From positions 62,001 to 126,000 of the forward strand of contig DASXLB010000066.1 of assembly GCA_036496585.1 (NCBI GenBank): DNA of 64,000 nucleotides, written 5' to 3'. Shown here piece after piece: positions 25,636 to 36,863 of the stretch (its first letter is position 1; each line of letters opens with the position of its first letter). Source of the DNA: Vicinamibacterales bacterium (GTDB lineage Bacteria > Acidobacteriota > Vicinamibacteria > Vicinamibacterales > 2-12-FULL-66-21). The notes beneath the pieces were generated by a model. The model was given only the letters and a program-made list of their open reading frames with translations. It was not told the origin of the DNA and searched no databases. Both the position numbers and the translations under genes were made by a program.

Positions 25636-26121
25636 ATGAAGCGGTTGTTCACGATGACAGCGGGCGCGGCGGCCGTCGCAACGCTCTTGGGCATGCAGGC
25701 GTACGCCCAGCAGGATCCCGCGACGACGACCGGCGCTCAGACGAAGATCACGGCCGAACACGCCAAGGAAGTCACCTTCACGGGGTGTCTACAGACCGGC
25801 ACTGAAGCCAAAACTTACACCCTCGACAAGGTCGAGCCGGTCAAGACCACCGAGGTGGTCGGCACCAGCGGCGAGGTGATGAGTGTGACGAAGTACGACC
25901 TGGTGCCCTCCGAGAAGATCGAGCTGCAGGAGCACGTCGGCCATAAGGTCGAGGTCACCGGCGTCGCCATCCCGGCCGGAGAGGGAGACGCGAAGATCAA
26001 GATGAAGACGAAGCTGCCGGGGTCGGAAGAACAGACCGAGACGAAGGTGGCCAAAGGGGCCACACCGCAACTTCGCGTCGTCGCGATCAAGCACCTCGCC
26101 GACACCTGTTCCAGTCACTGA
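25636..26121 (+). CDS. Exported protein of unknown function
   Basis: 161 residues. The start is well supported: a perfect AAGGAGG ribosome site precedes the ATG at 25636. A signal peptide (KRLFTMTAGAAAVATLLGMQAYAQ) leads to a mature part with a beta-rich repeat-like organisation: FTGCLQTGTEAKTYTLDK, then YDLVPSEKIELQEHVGHKVEVTGVAI, then LRVVAIKHLADTCSS. Cys residues (GCLQ and the terminal TCSS) could pair in the periplasm. I have seen similar short exported proteins in Acidobacteria but know no function. The gene stands between two strong hairpins (25545-25580 and 26134-26164), so it is probably a separate, highly translated transcript. Confidence 0.75.
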   Translation: MKRLFTMTAGAAAVATLLGMQAYAQQDPATTTGAQTKITAEHAKEVTFTGCLQTGTEAKTYTLDKVEPVKTTEVVGTSGEVMSVTKYDLVPSEKIELQEHVGHKVEVTGVAIPAGEGDAKIKMKTKLPGSEEQTETKVAKGATPQLRVVAIKHLADTCSSH

Positions 26122-26133
26122 CGGACGCCTGAC

Positions 26134-26164
26134 GGCTCGGTGCGGCGACGCGCCGCACTGAGCC
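26134..26164 (+). terminator. Terminator-like hairpin after the 161-residue exported protein
   Basis: GGCTCGGTGCGGCG (26134-26147) pairs with CGCCGCACTGAGCC (26151-26164) with one G-U pair and a three-base loop, 13 bases after the stop. It is followed by ACTTTCC, a short pyrimidine run. This is a good candidate for a factor-independent terminator in a GC-rich genome. Confidence 0.6.
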
Positions 26165-26194
26165 ACTTTCCGCCTCCGCCGCGCCTTCCCGGTC

Positions 26195-26827
26195 ATGAAG
26201 GCTCTGCTTCTCGTTTCGCTCCTCTCCCAGGCCCTACCCGCAATCCAGCTGCCGCGCGCCGACCTGCACGTCTCCGCCGGCTGGCAGAACCTGCGCAAGG
26301 AACAGGCCTACGTGTACTACGACAACTGGCTGAACTCGATTCTCTATGGGGGCGCCGGCGCCGGGTGGTACTGGACGGAACATCTCAAGACCCAGATTGA
26401 TTTCGGTGCCGGGACGCGCGATCACCAATTCCAGACGCACGCGTTCGTCGTCGACGGTCAGACGGCCTACACCTCGTCGCGCGCCGCGATTCGCGAGACC
26501 AACGTCTCTATCGGCCAGCAGTACCAGTTCTTCCGGAATCAGTGGTTCCACCCGCATCTCGGCGCCGGCGTAGAGCTGGCGCGCGAAACGGTGACCGAAG
26601 ACTTCCAGCCGATCTACGTCTTCGACAGCGTGACACGCACGTCGACGTTCGTGATGCCGGCAGCGAGCGACGGGCCGGAGCACCGGTTCCTGACGCGGGG
26701 TTTCGCCGAAGGCGGGTTCAAGGCCTACATGACGCGGCGCGCCTTCTTCACGGGCGACATGCGGGTGATGTTCCGCGGCGGCGTCGACGAAGTGTTGTTC
26801 CGCGCGGGGTTGGGGATCGATTTCTAA
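26195..26827 (+). CDS. Outer-membrane beta-barrel-like exported protein
   Basis: 210 residues. Short signal peptide (KALLLVSLLSQALPAIQ). The mature chain shows alternating aromatic/hydrophobic strands (LHVSAGWQNL, YGGAGAGWYWTEHLKTQIDFGAGTRD, HPHLGAGVELARET, FAEGGFKAYMTRRAFFTGDMRVMF) and ends in Phe (RAGLGIDF), which fits a small eight-stranded outer-membrane barrel. The gene is 73 bases after the previous stop and beyond its terminator hairpin. No ribosome site is visible before the ATG at 26195. Function unknown; porin-like or adhesin-like roles are possible. Confidence 0.7.
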   Translation: MKALLLVSLLSQALPAIQLPRADLHVSAGWQNLRKEQAYVYYDNWLNSILYGGAGAGWYWTEHLKTQIDFGAGTRDHQFQTHAFVVDGQTAYTSSRAAIRETNVSIGQQYQFFRNQWFHPHLGAGVELARETVTEDFQPIYVFDSVTRTSTFVMPAASDGPEHRFLTRGFAEGGFKAYMTRRAFFTGDMRVMFRGGVDEVLFRAGLGIDF

Positions 26828-26863
26828 CGCGGTGGCCGCTTTCACGCGGGATGACGAGGTCAT

Positions 26864-27277
26864 ATGAGACGACTGGTTTCGATGCTGATCTGTCTGGCAC
26901 TCATCACACCGGCGGCTGGCTGCGCATCCGCGGGGCGAACGCCGGTCACGGCCACGCCGCAGGCGTCGATCGCCGACACGCGCACGATGGCGGACTACGC
27001 GCAGCGACTGCCGGCCGGCAGCAAGGTACGGGTCGAGCGCACCGACGGCCACGTGCTGCACGGCACGCTGATGGCCGCGAGCGGCGAGAAGATCGTCGTG
27101 CAGCGGAACACGCGCATTCCCGAGCCGCCGATCGACCTCCCGATCGCGCAGCTGGCGCGCGTCACCACTGAAACGAGCGGCGCGAGCACCGCCAAGGCGG
27201 TCGCGATCGGCATCGCGTCCGGCGCGGGCGTGTTCTTTGCGATCCTGGCGATCGTCTTCGCCGCCAGCGGCGACTGA
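26864..27277 (+). CDS. Lipoprotein of unknown function with C-terminal membrane helix
   Basis: 137 residues. A signal peptide ends in a lipobox (TPAAGC at about 15-20), so the mature protein should be lipidated. The middle part (AGSKVRVERTDGHVLHGTLMAASGEKIVVQRN) reads like a small SH3-like/Sm-like beta barrel that recurs in acidobacterial lipoproteins. A C-terminal hydrophobic stretch (AVAIGIASGAGVFFAILAIVFAA) could be a membrane helix. GAGGT lies three bases before the ATG. The 182 bases that follow (27278-27459) hold no gene I can support. Confidence 0.65.
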   Translation: MRRLVSMLICLALITPAAGCASAGRTPVTATPQASIADTRTMADYAQRLPAGSKVRVERTDGHVLHGTLMAASGEKIVVQRNTRIPEPPIDLPIAQLARVTTETSGASTAKAVAIGIASGAGVFFAILAIVFAASGD

Positions 27278-27459
27278 GTCGAGCGAAATAAGAACGCCAC
27301 GACGGCAGGCGGCGGCAGCCCGGGCACGGCGAGCGCGGAGCTCGTGCAGTGAAAATTCTATGAGTTCTCTCGTCCAGGGGGGACGCGGCTCGCGATTGGC
27401 TCGCGTTCTGCACAGCCGGGCCACGGACGCGCGCGCCGAACTGCCCGCGTTGGACTTCA

Positions 27460-28743
27460 ATGCACGAGCCGCTTCGCCCGTCGCCTACCGCGTCCACTCT
27501 GCGTCATCCGCACAAGACACGGCATTGGCTCGCGTGGCTCCTTGTCCTGGCCGTGACGGCCGTACTTTTGTTGCCGTTGCTTCACAAACGTCCCGCTGCG
27601 GCTGAGGCGGGGGCGGGCGGCGGCCGCGGCGGCCGCGGTGTCAGCTTCAGCGGCGACGCAACCCCGGTGAACCTCGCGCAGGCGCGGGCCGGAGAGATGC
27701 CGATCTACCTCGACGCCATGGGCACGGTGACGCCGCAGACGACCGTCAACGTCTACAGCCAGGTCAGCGGCCGGGTGCTGTCGGTCAATTACAAGGAAGG
27801 CGAGCTGGTCAAGCAGGGGCAGCTGCTCGTCGAGATCGATCCGCGGCCGACCGAGGCGCAGCTGCAACAGGCACAGGCGACGCTCCACCGCGATCAGGCG
27901 GCGATCCAGCAGGCGCAAACCGATCTGCAGCGCTACGAGAACGCGCTCGAGGATCACGCCATCCCGGAACAAACCGTGTCCGACCAGCGCGCCGTCGTCG
28001 CACAGGACGAGGGAACGATCGCCAACGACCAGGCGGCCGTGCAGTACGACGAGGTGCAGCTCAGTTACACCCACATCGTCGCGCCGATCGCCGGACGCAT
28101 CGGCCTCCGCCTGATCGACGCCGGCAACACCGTCTTCGCGGGCAGCGGTACCACAATCGCGACGATCACGCAGGTCGATCCGATCACCGTCGTCTTCTCC
28201 GTCGCCGAAGACCATCTGCCGGAGGTCCAGAAGCAGCTGCGCACCGGGCGTACCTTGACGGTGGACCTCTACGATCGCGCCCAGTCGACGAAACTCGCTT
28301 CGGGCAAGCTGCTCAGCCTCGACAACCAGGTCGACACCACGACCGGCACGGTGAAGCTGCGCGCCCTGTTCGCCAATCCGCAGGGCGCGCTCTTCGCGAA
28401 CCAGTTCGTCAGCGCGCGCCTGCAGGTCGACACCCTGCGCAACACGAAGCTGATTCCGACCGTCGCGGTCCAGTACAACGGGCCGCAGGCGTTCGTCTAT
28501 CTGGCACAGCCGAACCAGACCGCCGTGCTGCGTAACATCACGGTCTCCAACACCGAAGGCGATCAAGCCGCGATCGACGGCCTCAATCCCGGCGACACCG
28601 TTGTCACCAGCAACTTTGATCGGCTGCAGGACGGCGCCAAGATTGTGGACGCCGACGCGCAGCGGGGCCAGCGCGGACAGCGCGGCGCGGCGGCGAAACA
28701 GGGAACGCCCGGGCGCGGACCGGCACCGGGGCCAGGACGATGA
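27460..28743 (+). CDS. RND efflux periplasmic adaptor (membrane fusion protein), MdtA-like
   Basis: 427 residues. One N-terminal membrane anchor (about 22-42), a Gly/Arg-rich linker, then the HlyD-family order: beta-barrel/lipoyl strand ([31 protein letters not shown]), an alpha-hairpin (about 130-185), the second lipoyl half ([23 protein letters not shown]) and the beta-barrel and membrane-proximal domains. It bridges inner- and outer-membrane parts of a tripartite pump. Its stop overlaps the first pump gene (ATGA at 28740), so the operon order is adaptor, pump, pump, outer-membrane factor as in mdtABC. The start ATG at 27460 has no clear ribosome site. Low-complexity Gly/Arg/Ala tails ([12 protein letters not shown]) end the protein. 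Confidence 0.93.
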   Translation: MHEPLRPSPTASTLRHPHKTRHWLAWLLVLAVTAVLLLPLLHKRPAAAEAGAGGGRGGRGVSFSGDATPVNLAQARAGEMPIYLDAMGTVTPQTTVNVYSQVSGRVLSVNYKEGELVKQGQLLVEIDPRPTEAQLQQAQATLHRDQAAIQQAQTDLQRYENALEDHAIPEQTVSDQRAVVAQDEGTIANDQAAVQYDEVQLSYTHIVAPIAGRIGLRLIDAGNTVFAGSGTTIATITQVDPITVVFSVAEDHLPEVQKQLRTGRTLTVDLYDRAQSTKLASGKLLSLDNQVDTTTGTVKLRALFANPQGALFANQFVSARLQVDTLRNTKLIPTVAVQYNGPQAFVYLAQPNQTAVLRNITVSNTEGDQAAIDGLNPGDTVVTSNFDRLQDGAKIVDADAQRGQRGQRGAAAKQGTPGRGPAPGPGR

Positions 28744-31700
28744 ACCCCTCCCGGCCTTTCATCCTGAGGCCGGTCGCGACGATTCTGCTGATGGTCGCGA
28801 TCCTGCTGGTCGGGTTCGTAGCGTTCCGCGAGCTGCCGATCTCGGCGCTGCCGGAAGTCAACTACCCGACCATCCAGGTCCAGACGCTGTACCCGGGAGC
28901 CAGCCCGGACGTCATGAGTTCGACCGTCACCGGCCCGCTCGAAAAGCAGTTCGGGCAGATTCAGGGACTGTCGCAGATGACGTCGACTTCGTCGGGCGGC
29001 GCCTCGGTCATCGTGCTGCAGTTCGATCTGGCGATCGACATCGACGTCGCCGAGCAGGAAGTACAGGCGGCGATCAATTCGGCGAGCGGCTTCCTGCCGA
29101 CCGACCTGCCGATTCCCCCGACCTACAGCAAGACGAATCCGGCCGACGCGCCGATCCTCACCCTGGCGTTGACGTCGACATCGATGTCGCTGACCGCCGT
29201 GCAGGACCTCGCCGACACGCGGCTGGCGCCGAAGATCTCGCAGCTGAACGGCGTCGGCCTGGTGACGATCCAGGGCGGACAGAAACCGGCCGTCCGCATC
29301 CAGGCGAACCCGGCGTCGCTCGCGTCGTACGGACTCACGCTCGAGAACGTCCGCTCGGCGATCGCGTCGACGAGCGTCAACGGCGCCAAGGGCACCCTCA
29401 ACGGCCCGCAGCAGGCCTACACGATCGACGCGAACGATCAGCTGACGTCGGCCGATCAGTACCGCCAGGTCGTCGTCGCCTACCGCAACGGCGCGCCGGT
29501 GATGCTGCGCGACGTCGCCGGCATCGTCAACGGCGTCGAGAACGCCAAGCTCGCCGCGTGGATGAACACGACGCCGGCGATCATCGTCAACATCCAGCGG
29601 CAGTCGAACGCCAACACGATCAAGGTGGTGGACTCGATCAAGGCGCTCCTGCCGCAGCTCCAGGCGAGCCTGCCGGCGGCGATCAGCGTGCAGACGCTGA
29701 CCGACCGCACGGTGACGATCCGGGCCTCGGTTGCCGACGTGGAGTTCGAGCTGATGCTGACGATCGGACTGGTCGTCGCCGTCATCTTCGTGTTCCTGCG
29801 CTCCTGGCGCGCGACGATCATCCCGTCAGTCGCGGTGCCGCTGTCGCTGGTCGGCACGTTCGCGGCGATGTACGGCCTCGGCTACAGCCTCAACAACCTG
29901 ACGCTGATGGCGCTGACAATCGCCACGGGATTCGTCGTCGACGACGCGATCGTGATGATCGAGAACGTCAGCCGCTACCTGGAACACGGCATGGCGCCGC
30001 TCGAGGCGGCGCTCAAAGGATCGGAGGAGATCGGCTTCACGATCGTGTCGCTGACGGTGTCGCTCATCGCCGTGCTGATTCCCCTGCTCTTCATGCAGGA
30101 CATCACCGGCCGGTTGTTCCGGGAATTCGCGGTGACGCTCGCGGTGACGATCCTGATCTCGGCCGTCGTGTCGCTGACGCTGACGCCGATGATGGCGTCG
30201 AAGCTGCTGCGCCACACGCCGCCGGAGCAGGAAGGCCGGTTCTACCGCTGGTCGGAGCGTGTCTTCGAGGATGTGATCGCCTTCTACGGCCGCACGCTGC
30301 GGTGGGTGCTCGAACGCCAAACGCTCGTCCTCGCGGTCGCGGTCGTCACGCTGCTGACCGCGGCGCTCCTCTACTACTCCATCCCCAAGGGATTCTTCCC
30401 GATCCAGGACACCGGCATCATCCAGGTGGTCTCGCAGGCACCGGAGGCGACGAGCTTCGACGCGATGAGCACGCGGCAGCAGGCCCTCGCCCGCATCATC
30501 CTCGACGATCCGGCGGTCGACTCGCTGTCGTCGTTCATCGGCGTCGACGCCACCAACACGACGCTCAACGGCGGCCGCATGCAGGTCAACCTGAAGCCGC
30601 TCGACACTCGCGGCATCAGCGCGGCCGACGCGATTCAGCGGCTGCGCCCGAAACTGGCGAACGTCTCCGGCATCCAGGCGTATCTGCAACCGGTGCAGGA
30701 CCTCACCGTCGAGGATCGCGTCAGCCGGACCCAGTTCCAGTACACCGTCGAGGATCCCGACAGCGGCGAGCTCGGGACGTGGACGGCGCGGATCGTCGCC
30801 GCGCTGCGCGCGCTGCCGCAGCTGCAGGACGTCGCGACCGACGAGCAGCCGCAGGGCAACGCCGTGACCCTGGCGATCGATCGCGTGACGGCGTCGCGGC
30901 TCGGCATCACGCCGCAGGCGATCGACGACACCCTCTACGACGCCTTCGGGCAGCGCCAGGTGACGACACTCTACACGCAGACGAATCAGTATCACGTCAT
31001 CCTGGAGGCCGACCCGCGCTTCCAGACGGGCCCCGAACGGCTCGAGGACATCTATCTGGAGGCTGCCGCGGCCGCGGGCGCGCCGGCGGCCGGCGGACGC
31101 GGTGGCGGCGGCGCGGCCGCGGCGCCGTCGGAACTGGCGCCGAGCGCCACTCCAGTCGTCTCGACCGCCGCGCGTGGCGGCACGCTGACGACGGCATCGA
31201 GCAGCAGCCTGCTCGGAAGCGCCGCGCAGTCGCGAGCCGTGGCGCCCACGACGGGCGCCGGCACGGTCATCCAGGCTGCCGCCGGCGGCGGCGGGGGCGG
31301 CGGAGCGGCGGCGACGACGACGACGAACGGCACGCGCCTCGCCGTGCCGCTGGCGGCATTCGCCACCATCAAGAAGACGCAGACGCCGCTCACCATCAAC
31401 CGCCAGGCCCAGTTTCCGGTCGTGACGATCTCGTTCAATCTCGCGCCCGGCGTGCACCTCAGTCAGGCTGTCGACGCCGTCAACGCCGCGACCGCGAGCC
31501 TCCACACGCCGATCAACCTGCAGACGCGCTTCCAGGGCACCGCGGCCAGCTTCGAGAACTCGCTCACCAACGAAGGCCTGCTGGTGCTCGCCGCGCTCGT
31601 CACCGTCTACATCGTTCTCGGCGTGCTCTACGAGAGCTTCATCCACCCGCTGACGATTCTCTCGACGCTGCCGTCGGCTGGCGTCGGCGCGCTGCTCGCG

Positions 31701-32123
31701 CTGCTTCTGTTCCGCCAGGATCTCGGCATCGTCGGCATCATCGGCATCGTGCTGCTCATCGGCATCGTCAAGAAGAACGGCATCATGATGGTCGACTTCG
31801 CGCTGCAGGCCGAACGCACGGAAGGCAAGAAGCCCGAAGAGGCGATCTACCAGGCGAGCCTGCTCCGGTTCCGGCCGATCCTGATGACGACGCTCGCGGC
31901 GCTGTTCGGAGGACTGCCGCTCGCGCTCGGCAGCGGCATCGGCGCCGAACTGCGGCGGCCGCTGGGCATCGCGATGGTCGGCGGGCTGCTCCTCAGCCAG
32001 ATCCTGACGCTCTACACGACGCCGGTGATCTACCTCTGGTTCGATCGCATCAGCCGGCGGCTGCAGCCGCACCGGGCGGACCCCGGCGTGCAGCTCGATC
32101 TGCCGCTCGGAGAGCAGGCATGA
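28740..32123 (+). CDS. RND multidrug efflux pump subunit, MdtB-like, with an 88-residue insertion
   Basis: 1127 residues, 12 membrane helices and two large periplasmic loops, as in AcrB/MdtB (about 1040). Proton-relay acids are present in [13 protein letters not shown] and the key Lys in [15 protein letters not shown]. Compared with its neighbour (32120-35227), a Gly/Ala/Ser/Thr-rich insertion of about 88 residues (roughly 775-862) interrupts the second periplasmic loop between 'EDIYLEA' and 'VPLAAFATI'. In the sister subunit the same place has only a short SASGA turn. The insert carries runs of Gly and Thr and no predicted fold. It may be a flexible linker at the funnel top where adaptor or outer-membrane factor dock; the role is unknown. 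Coupled by ATGA overlaps to both neighbours. Confidence 0.93.
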   Translation: MNPSRPFILRPVATILLMVAILLVGFVAFRELPISALPEVNYPTIQVQTLYPGASPDVMSSTVTGPLEKQFGQIQGLSQMTSTSSGGASVIVLQFDLAIDIDVAEQEVQAAINSASGFLPTDLPIPPTYSKTNPADAPILTLALTSTSMSLTAVQDLADTRLAPKISQLNGVGLVTIQGGQKPAVRIQANPASLASYGLTLENVRSAIASTSVNGAKGTLNGPQQAYTIDANDQLTSADQYRQVVVAYRNGAPVMLRDVAGIVNGVENAKLAAWMNTTPAIIVNIQRQSNANTIKVVDSIKALLPQLQASLPAAISVQTLTDRTVTIRASVADVEFELMLTIGLVVAVIFVFLRSWRATIIPSVAVPLSLVGTFAAMYGLGYSLNNLTLMALTIATGFVVDDAIVMIENVSRYLEHGMAPLEAALKGSEEIGFTIVSLTVSLIAVLIPLLFMQDITGRLFREFAVTLAVTILISAVVSLTLTPMMASKLLRHTPPEQEGRFYRWSERVFEDVIAFYGRTLRWVLERQTLVLAVAVVTLLTAALLYYSIPKGFFPIQDTGIIQVVSQAPEATSFDAMSTRQQALARIILDDPAVDSLSSFIGVDATNTTLNGGRMQVNLKPLDTRGISAADAIQRLRPKLANVSGIQAYLQPVQDLTVEDRVSRTQFQYTVEDPDSGELGTWTARIVAALRALPQLQDVATDEQPQGNAVTLAIDRVTASRLGITPQAIDDTLYDAFGQRQVTTLYTQTNQYHVILEADPRFQTGPERLEDIYLEAAAAAGAPAAGGRGGGGAAAAPSELAPSATPVVSTAARGGTLTTASSSSLLGSAAQSRAVAPTTGAGTVIQAAAGGGGGGGAAATTTTNGTRLAVPLAAFATIKKTQTPLTINRQAQFPVVTISFNLAPGVHLSQAVDAVNAATASLHTPINLQTRFQGTAASFENSLTNEGLLVLAALVTVYIVLGVLYESFIHPLTILSTLPSAGVGALLALLLFRQDLGIVGIIGIVLLIGIVKKNGIMMVDFALQAERTEGKKPEEAIYQASLLRFRPILMTTLAALFGGLPLALGSGIGAELRRPLGIAMVGGLLLSQILTLYTTPVIYLWFDRISRRLQPHRADPGVQLDLPLGEQA

Positions 32124-35100
32124 ACCTCTCTGCGCCGGCGATCAGCCGGCCGATCGCGACGATCCTGCTGACCGCCGCCGTGGCGATTGCCGGCGGCATC
32201 GCATTCATGGTGCTGCCGGTCTCGCCGCTGCCGGAGATCGACTCGCCGACGATCAGCGTCAACGCGAGCCTGCCCGGCGCGAGTCCGGACGTCATGGCCG
32301 CGGCGGTCGCGACACCGCTCGAACGGCAGTTCGGCCATATCGCCGGCATCTCGGAGATGACGTCGCGCAGCGCGACCGGCTCGACGTCGATCTCGCTGCA
32401 GTTCGACCTGAACCGCAACATCAACGCCGCCGCGCGCGACGTGCAGGCGGCGATCAGCGCGGCGCGCACCTACCTGCCAGCCAACCTGCCGTCGAATCCC
32501 GCCTACCGGAAGGTCAACTCGGCCGACGCGCCGATCGCCATCATCGGCATTACGTCGAAGAGCTACGACCGCGCCGCGATGTACGACGCCGCCTCCACCA
32601 TCCTGGCGCAGACGCTGTCGCAGATTCCCGGCGTCGGGCAGGTGACGGTCGGCGGATCGTCGCTGCCGGCCGTCCGGGTCGAGATCAATCCGCTGCAACT
32701 CGAGCACTACGGCGTGCGGCTCTCCGACGTCGCGACGTTCCTGCGCAGCCAGAACGCGCATACCCCGACCGGGAGCATCGCCGACGGCCAGACGACGAGC
32801 TACATCAAGGTCAACGATCAGCTGTCGAAGGCCGCCGACTACAAGCCGCTGGTCATCGCCAGCCGCAACGGCGCCGGCATCCGCCTCGACGATGTCGCCA
32901 GCGTCGTCGACGCCAACGAGAACGTCCGCTCGGGCGGCTACGTCAACGGCGCGGAATCGGTCAGCGTCAACGTCTTCAAGCAGCCTGGCGCGAACGTCAT
33001 CGAGACCGTCGATCGGATCAAGGCGGCGCTGCCGGCGCTGTCGGCGGCGATCCCGACCGCGCAGAAGATCACGCTCGTCCTCGATCGCACGACGACGATC
33101 CGCGCGTCGCTGCACGAAGTCGAGCGAACGCTGATGCTGTCGGTCTTCCTGGTCATCCTCGTCGTCTTCGTCTTCCTGCGCGACTGGCGTTCGACCATCA
33201 TCCCCGGCGTGGCCGTCCCGGTCTCGTTGATCGGAACGTTCGCCGCGATGTACATGCTCGGCTACTCGCTCGACAATCTCAGCCTGATGGCGCTGACGAT
33301 CTCGACCGGGTTCGTCATCGACGACGCGATCGTGGTGATGGAGAACATCACGCGCCACCTGGAACAGGGGATGGGACGGCTGGCGGCCGCCTACACCGGC
33401 GCCGCCGAGATCGGCTTCACGGTGCTGTCGATCACGCTGTCGCTGCTCGCCGTGTTCATTCCGATCCTGATGATGGGCGGCATCGTCGGGCGCCTGTTCA
33501 GGGAATTCGCGGTGACGCTGTCGGTCGCGATCCTGATTTCCATGATGCTCTCGCTGACGACGACGCCGATGCTGTGTTCACTGCTGCTGAGGCCGCGCCA
33601 GCACGGCGAGCGGCACGGGCGCCTGTACCTCGCGATCGAAGCGGGGTTCGACGGGCTTCGCCGCGGCTACGAGCGGAGCCTGGCCTGGGTCCTGCGCGAC
33701 CACGCGCCGCTCGTCCTGCTGCTGTTGTTCGTGACGATGGGATTGAACGTCCTCTACCTGACGCGGATCACGAAGGGCTTTTTCCCGCAGCAGGACACCG
33801 GCGCGATCACCGGCGGCCTGCAGGGGACGCAGGACTCGTCCTTCGAGAAGATGGACGCCGCGCTGAAACGGGCCGTGGCGATCGTCCGCGCCGACCCGGC
33901 GGTCGAAAACGTGGTCGGCTTCACCGGCGGCCAGGGGGCGACCAACAGCGGGTTCATGTTCATCGCGCTGAAGCCGCTCGAGGAACGGAAAGCCAGCGCG
34001 ACCGACGTCGTCAACCGTCTGCGCCCCAAGCTCCTGGCGATCCGCGAGGCGCAGACCTTCCTGCAGGCCGCGCAGGATCTCCGCGTCGGCGGGCGGCAGT
34101 CGAATTCGCAGTATCAGTACACGTTGCAGGCCGACTCGACCGCGGATCTGAAGAAGTACGTGCCGCTCCTCGCCCGCGAGATGGCGAAGCTCCCGGCGCT
34201 GGCCGACGTCAGCTCCGACCTCCAGACCGGCGGCCTCGAAGCCTACGTGACGTATGACAGGCCGACGGCGGCGCGGCTCGGCATCACCGCGTCCGATATC
34301 GACAGCGCGCTGAACTACAACTTCTCCCAGGCGCAGGCGTCGACCATCTACAAGACCCTCAACCAGTATCACGTCGTGCTCGAAGCACAGCCGCAGTTCA
34401 CGCAGAGCCCCGACGCCCTGCGCAGCACCTACGTGGAGAGCGCGTCGGGAGCGGTGCCGCTCGCCGTGCTCTCGACGTTCCGGCCGCTGACCGGGCCGCT
34501 CTCGGTCAACCACTCTGGCCTCTATCCGTCGTCGACCGTGTCGTTCAATCTGGCGCCAGGCGGCTCGCTCGACGAGGCGACCAGAGCGATCGCCGCCCTC
34601 CAGGCGCAGCTCCACATTCCGACCACCGTCCACGGCGCGTTCTCCGGAACGGCCGAGCAGTTTCAGGCGTCGCTCGACTCGGAACCGCTGCTGATCGCCA
34701 CGGCCATTCTTGCCGTCTACATCGTGCTCGGCGTCCTCTACGAGAGCTTCGTGCATCCGATCACGATCCTCACGACGCTGCCGTCGGCGTCGCTCGGCGC
34801 GGTCATCACGCTGGTGCTGTTCGACGCGGAGCTCGATGTCATCTCGTTGATCGGCATCATCCTGTTGATCGGCATCGTGAAGAAGAACGCGATCATGATG
34901 ATCGACTTCGCGCTGCAGGCCGAGCGCGAGCAGGGCCTGGCGAGCGCAGACGCGATCCTGCAGGCCTGTGTCCTGCGCTTCCGGCCGATCCTGATGACGA
35001 CCGCCGCGGCATTCTTCGGCGCCGTTCCGCTGGCCTTCAGGGGCGGCATCGGCTCGGAGCTGCGACGGCCGCTCGGCCTGACGATCCTGGGCGGACTGCT

Positions 35101-35227
35101 GGTCAGCCAGGTGCTCACGCTCTACACGACGCCGGTCGTCTACCTGATGCTCGATCGCCTGCGCCTGTGGATCAGGCGCGATCGGCCGCGCCCACTCGGC
35201 TACCGGCTCGCGGGGGACGCGCGATGA
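32120..35227 (+). CDS. RND multidrug efflux pump subunit, MdtC-like
   Basis: 1035 residues of normal RND length. The start ATG at 32120 overlaps the previous stop by one codon step (ATGA). It shows the N-terminal helix ([29 protein letters not shown]), the acid pair in [13 protein letters not shown], and the essential Lys in [15 protein letters not shown]. Together with the MdtB-like protein it should make a heterotrimeric proton-driven pump for amphiphilic drugs, bile-salt-like compounds or siderophores; the substrate cannot be told from sequence. No local regulator (TetR, two-component) is encoded next to the operon. Confidence 0.94.
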   Translation: MNLSAPAISRPIATILLTAAVAIAGGIAFMVLPVSPLPEIDSPTISVNASLPGASPDVMAAAVATPLERQFGHIAGISEMTSRSATGSTSISLQFDLNRNINAAARDVQAAISAARTYLPANLPSNPAYRKVNSADAPIAIIGITSKSYDRAAMYDAASTILAQTLSQIPGVGQVTVGGSSLPAVRVEINPLQLEHYGVRLSDVATFLRSQNAHTPTGSIADGQTTSYIKVNDQLSKAADYKPLVIASRNGAGIRLDDVASVVDANENVRSGGYVNGAESVSVNVFKQPGANVIETVDRIKAALPALSAAIPTAQKITLVLDRTTTIRASLHEVERTLMLSVFLVILVVFVFLRDWRSTIIPGVAVPVSLIGTFAAMYMLGYSLDNLSLMALTISTGFVIDDAIVVMENITRHLEQGMGRLAAAYTGAAEIGFTVLSITLSLLAVFIPILMMGGIVGRLFREFAVTLSVAILISMMLSLTTTPMLCSLLLRPRQHGERHGRLYLAIEAGFDGLRRGYERSLAWVLRDHAPLVLLLLFVTMGLNVLYLTRITKGFFPQQDTGAITGGLQGTQDSSFEKMDAALKRAVAIVRADPAVENVVGFTGGQGATNSGFMFIALKPLEERKASATDVVNRLRPKLLAIREAQTFLQAAQDLRVGGRQSNSQYQYTLQADSTADLKKYVPLLAREMAKLPALADVSSDLQTGGLEAYVTYDRPTAARLGITASDIDSALNYNFSQAQASTIYKTLNQYHVVLEAQPQFTQSPDALRSTYVESASGAVPLAVLSTFRPLTGPLSVNHSGLYPSSTVSFNLAPGGSLDEATRAIAALQAQLHIPTTVHGAFSGTAEQFQASLDSEPLLIATAILAVYIVLGVLYESFVHPITILTTLPSASLGAVITLVLFDAELDVISLIGIILLIGIVKKNAIMMIDFALQAEREQGLASADAILQACVLRFRPILMTTAAAFFGAVPLAFRGGIGSELRRPLGLTILGGLLVSQVLTLYTTPVVYLMLDRLRLWIRRDRPRPLGYRLAGDAR

Positions 35228-36741
35228 CACGGCGATTCGTCGCCCCGCTGGTCGTCGCCGCAACCGTGGTGGCCGGCTGCAACGTCGGTCCGCCGTATCA
35301 GCGGCCGCAGCTGCCCGAACCCGCGCCATCGCAATACAAGGAAAACCAGCCCGGCAGTCAGGAAGCGCAATCGAACGGCTGGCGGCCGGCCAACCCGCAG
35401 GATGCGATGATCCGCGGCAAGTGGTGGGACGTCTTCGGCGACGCTGAACTGAATGCGCTCGAAGAGCAGGTGCTCGTCAACAACCAGACGATCAAGCAGT
35501 CGTTCGAGAACTACATGGCGGCCCTCGCCGTCATCGACAGCGCGCGCGCCACGCAATTTCCCACCGTCTCGGTTGGCCTGAACGCCAGCGCGTCGGGCAG
35601 CAACGGCGCGTCGAGCGCCACGACGGTGACCGGAACCGGCGGCGCCCCCACGTCCGCCGCCGTCGTCAGCAGCGGCACGCGCCATACCGTGTCGCTGCCG
35701 GTGAGCGCGTCCTGGGAACCGGATCTCTTCGGCAAAGTGCGGAACACCATCGAAGCAAACGTCAACGCCGCGCAGGTGAGCGCCGCGACGCTCGCCAACG
35801 AAACGCTCAGCCAGCAGGCGACCCTCGCCGAAACTTACTTCGAGCTGCGCGGGCAGGATTCACTGCAGGCGCTCTTCGCGCAAACTGTTTCGGACTACCA
35901 GGAATCGCTGCGGCTGACGCAGACCCTGTATCGAACCGGCATCGACTCGGAACAGGATGTCGCGCAGGCGGAAACGGCGCTCCGCACCGCTGAGGCGAAC
36001 GCGACGGCCGTCGAGCGCGCGCGGGCGCAGTTCGAGCATGCGATTGCGCTGCTGACGGGGCATGCGGCGGGATCGTTCTCGGTGCCCGTACGCGCGCTCG
36101 ATGCCACGCCGCCCCAGGTTCCCACCGGCGTGCCGTCGCAGCTGCTCGAACGGCGTCCGGACATCGCCGGAGCGGAGCGCGCGATGGCGGAGGCGAACGC
36201 GCGGATCGGCGTCGGCAAGGCCGCGTACTATCCGGACGTTTCGCTGATTGGGTCGGCCGGCATCCAAAGCTCGAGTGTCGTCAAGCTCCTCAGCGCGAGC
36301 ATGTTCTTCTGGTCCCTCGGCGGAAGCGCCGCGCAAACCGTCCTGGACTTCGGCGCGCGCCGCGCCGCCGTACGGCAGTTCGAGGCGGAATACAACGCCT
36401 CGGTCGCGAACTACCGCGAAACCGTGCTCAACGCGTTCAAGGAAGTCGAAGACGACCTCGCGGCGACCCGGACGCTTGCGGATCAGACGGCGCGGCAGCA
36501 GCTGGCCGTCACGGCCTCACAGCGCTATCAACAGCTCGCCTCGATCCGATACCGCGACGGTCTCGACAACTATCTGAACGTGCTGACCGCACAGAATTCC
36601 GTGTTCACCAGTCTCGAGGCCATGGTCGGGCTGCAGACCGACCGCATGACGACGGCGGTTCAGCTCATCGTGGCGCTGGGCGGCGGCTGGGACGTGTCGG
36701 ATCTGCCGGCTCCGGCCACGCTCCGGGCGATCCGTCGATAG
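35224..36741 (+). CDS. Outer-membrane efflux lipoprotein (NodT/TolC family)
   Basis: 505 residues. The signal peptide ends in a lipobox (VVAGC at about 16-20), so it is a lipid-anchored outer-membrane factor like OprM. Two repeated TolC-type halves give the coiled-coil tunnel and barrel: WWDVFGDAELNALEEQVLVNN, SWEPDLFGKVRN, then RRPDIAGAERAMAEANARIGVGKAAYYPDVSLIGSAG. The start ATG overlaps the pump stop. It completes the adaptor-pump-pump-channel operon, which is self-sufficient for export across both membranes. A short hairpin follows at 36763-36780. Confidence 0.93.
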   Translation: MTRRFVAPLVVAATVVAGCNVGPPYQRPQLPEPAPSQYKENQPGSQEAQSNGWRPANPQDAMIRGKWWDVFGDAELNALEEQVLVNNQTIKQSFENYMAALAVIDSARATQFPTVSVGLNASASGSNGASSATTVTGTGGAPTSAAVVSSGTRHTVSLPVSASWEPDLFGKVRNTIEANVNAAQVSAATLANETLSQQATLAETYFELRGQDSLQALFAQTVSDYQESLRLTQTLYRTGIDSEQDVAQAETALRTAEANATAVERARAQFEHAIALLTGHAAGSFSVPVRALDATPPQVPTGVPSQLLERRPDIAGAERAMAEANARIGVGKAAYYPDVSLIGSAGIQSSSVVKLLSASMFFWSLGGSAAQTVLDFGARRAAVRQFEAEYNASVANYRETVLNAFKEVEDDLAATRTLADQTARQQLAVTASQRYQQLASIRYRDGLDNYLNVLTAQNSVFTSLEAMVGLQTDRMTTAVQLIVALGGGWDVSDLPAPATLRAIRR

Positions 36742-36762
36742 CCTCGCGCCACGGCCTCGCGC

Positions 36763-36780
36763 CTGCGCGGTCTCGCGCAG
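36763..36780 (+). terminator. Short hairpin at the end of the efflux operon
   Basis: CTGCGCG (36763-36769) and CGCGCAG (36774-36780) form a 7-bp perfect stem with a four-base loop, 21 bases after the outer-membrane factor stop. No T-tract follows. It is a plausible but unproven terminator. Confidence 0.35.
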
Positions 36781-36827
36781 CGACAAGCCGTTCGCCGGTT
36801 TGACGGTTCGCCCGCCATTCAATCAAG

Positions 36828-36854
36828 TAGACTTTGCTTTCTTCACGCTGGAGG
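36828..36854 (+). promoter_or_regulatory. Candidate -10 (TAGACT) and Shine-Dalgarno for the second sortilin-like gene
   Basis: TAGACT at 36828-36833 precedes a TGGAGG ribosome site at 36849-36854 that is nine bases before the ATG at 36864. A TTGACG at 36800-36805 resembles a -35 but is 22 bases away, so the pairing is uncertain. Confidence 0.35.
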
Positions 36855-36863
36855 TTCGTGCAC

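Noticed and set aside
28601..32119. A long plus-strand frame extending the MdtC-like gene upstream through the MdtB-like gene
   Set aside because: The upstream part is an out-of-frame shadow rich in Arg and Asp; the real start is the ATG at 32120, supported by the conserved RND N-terminus and the ATGA overlap.
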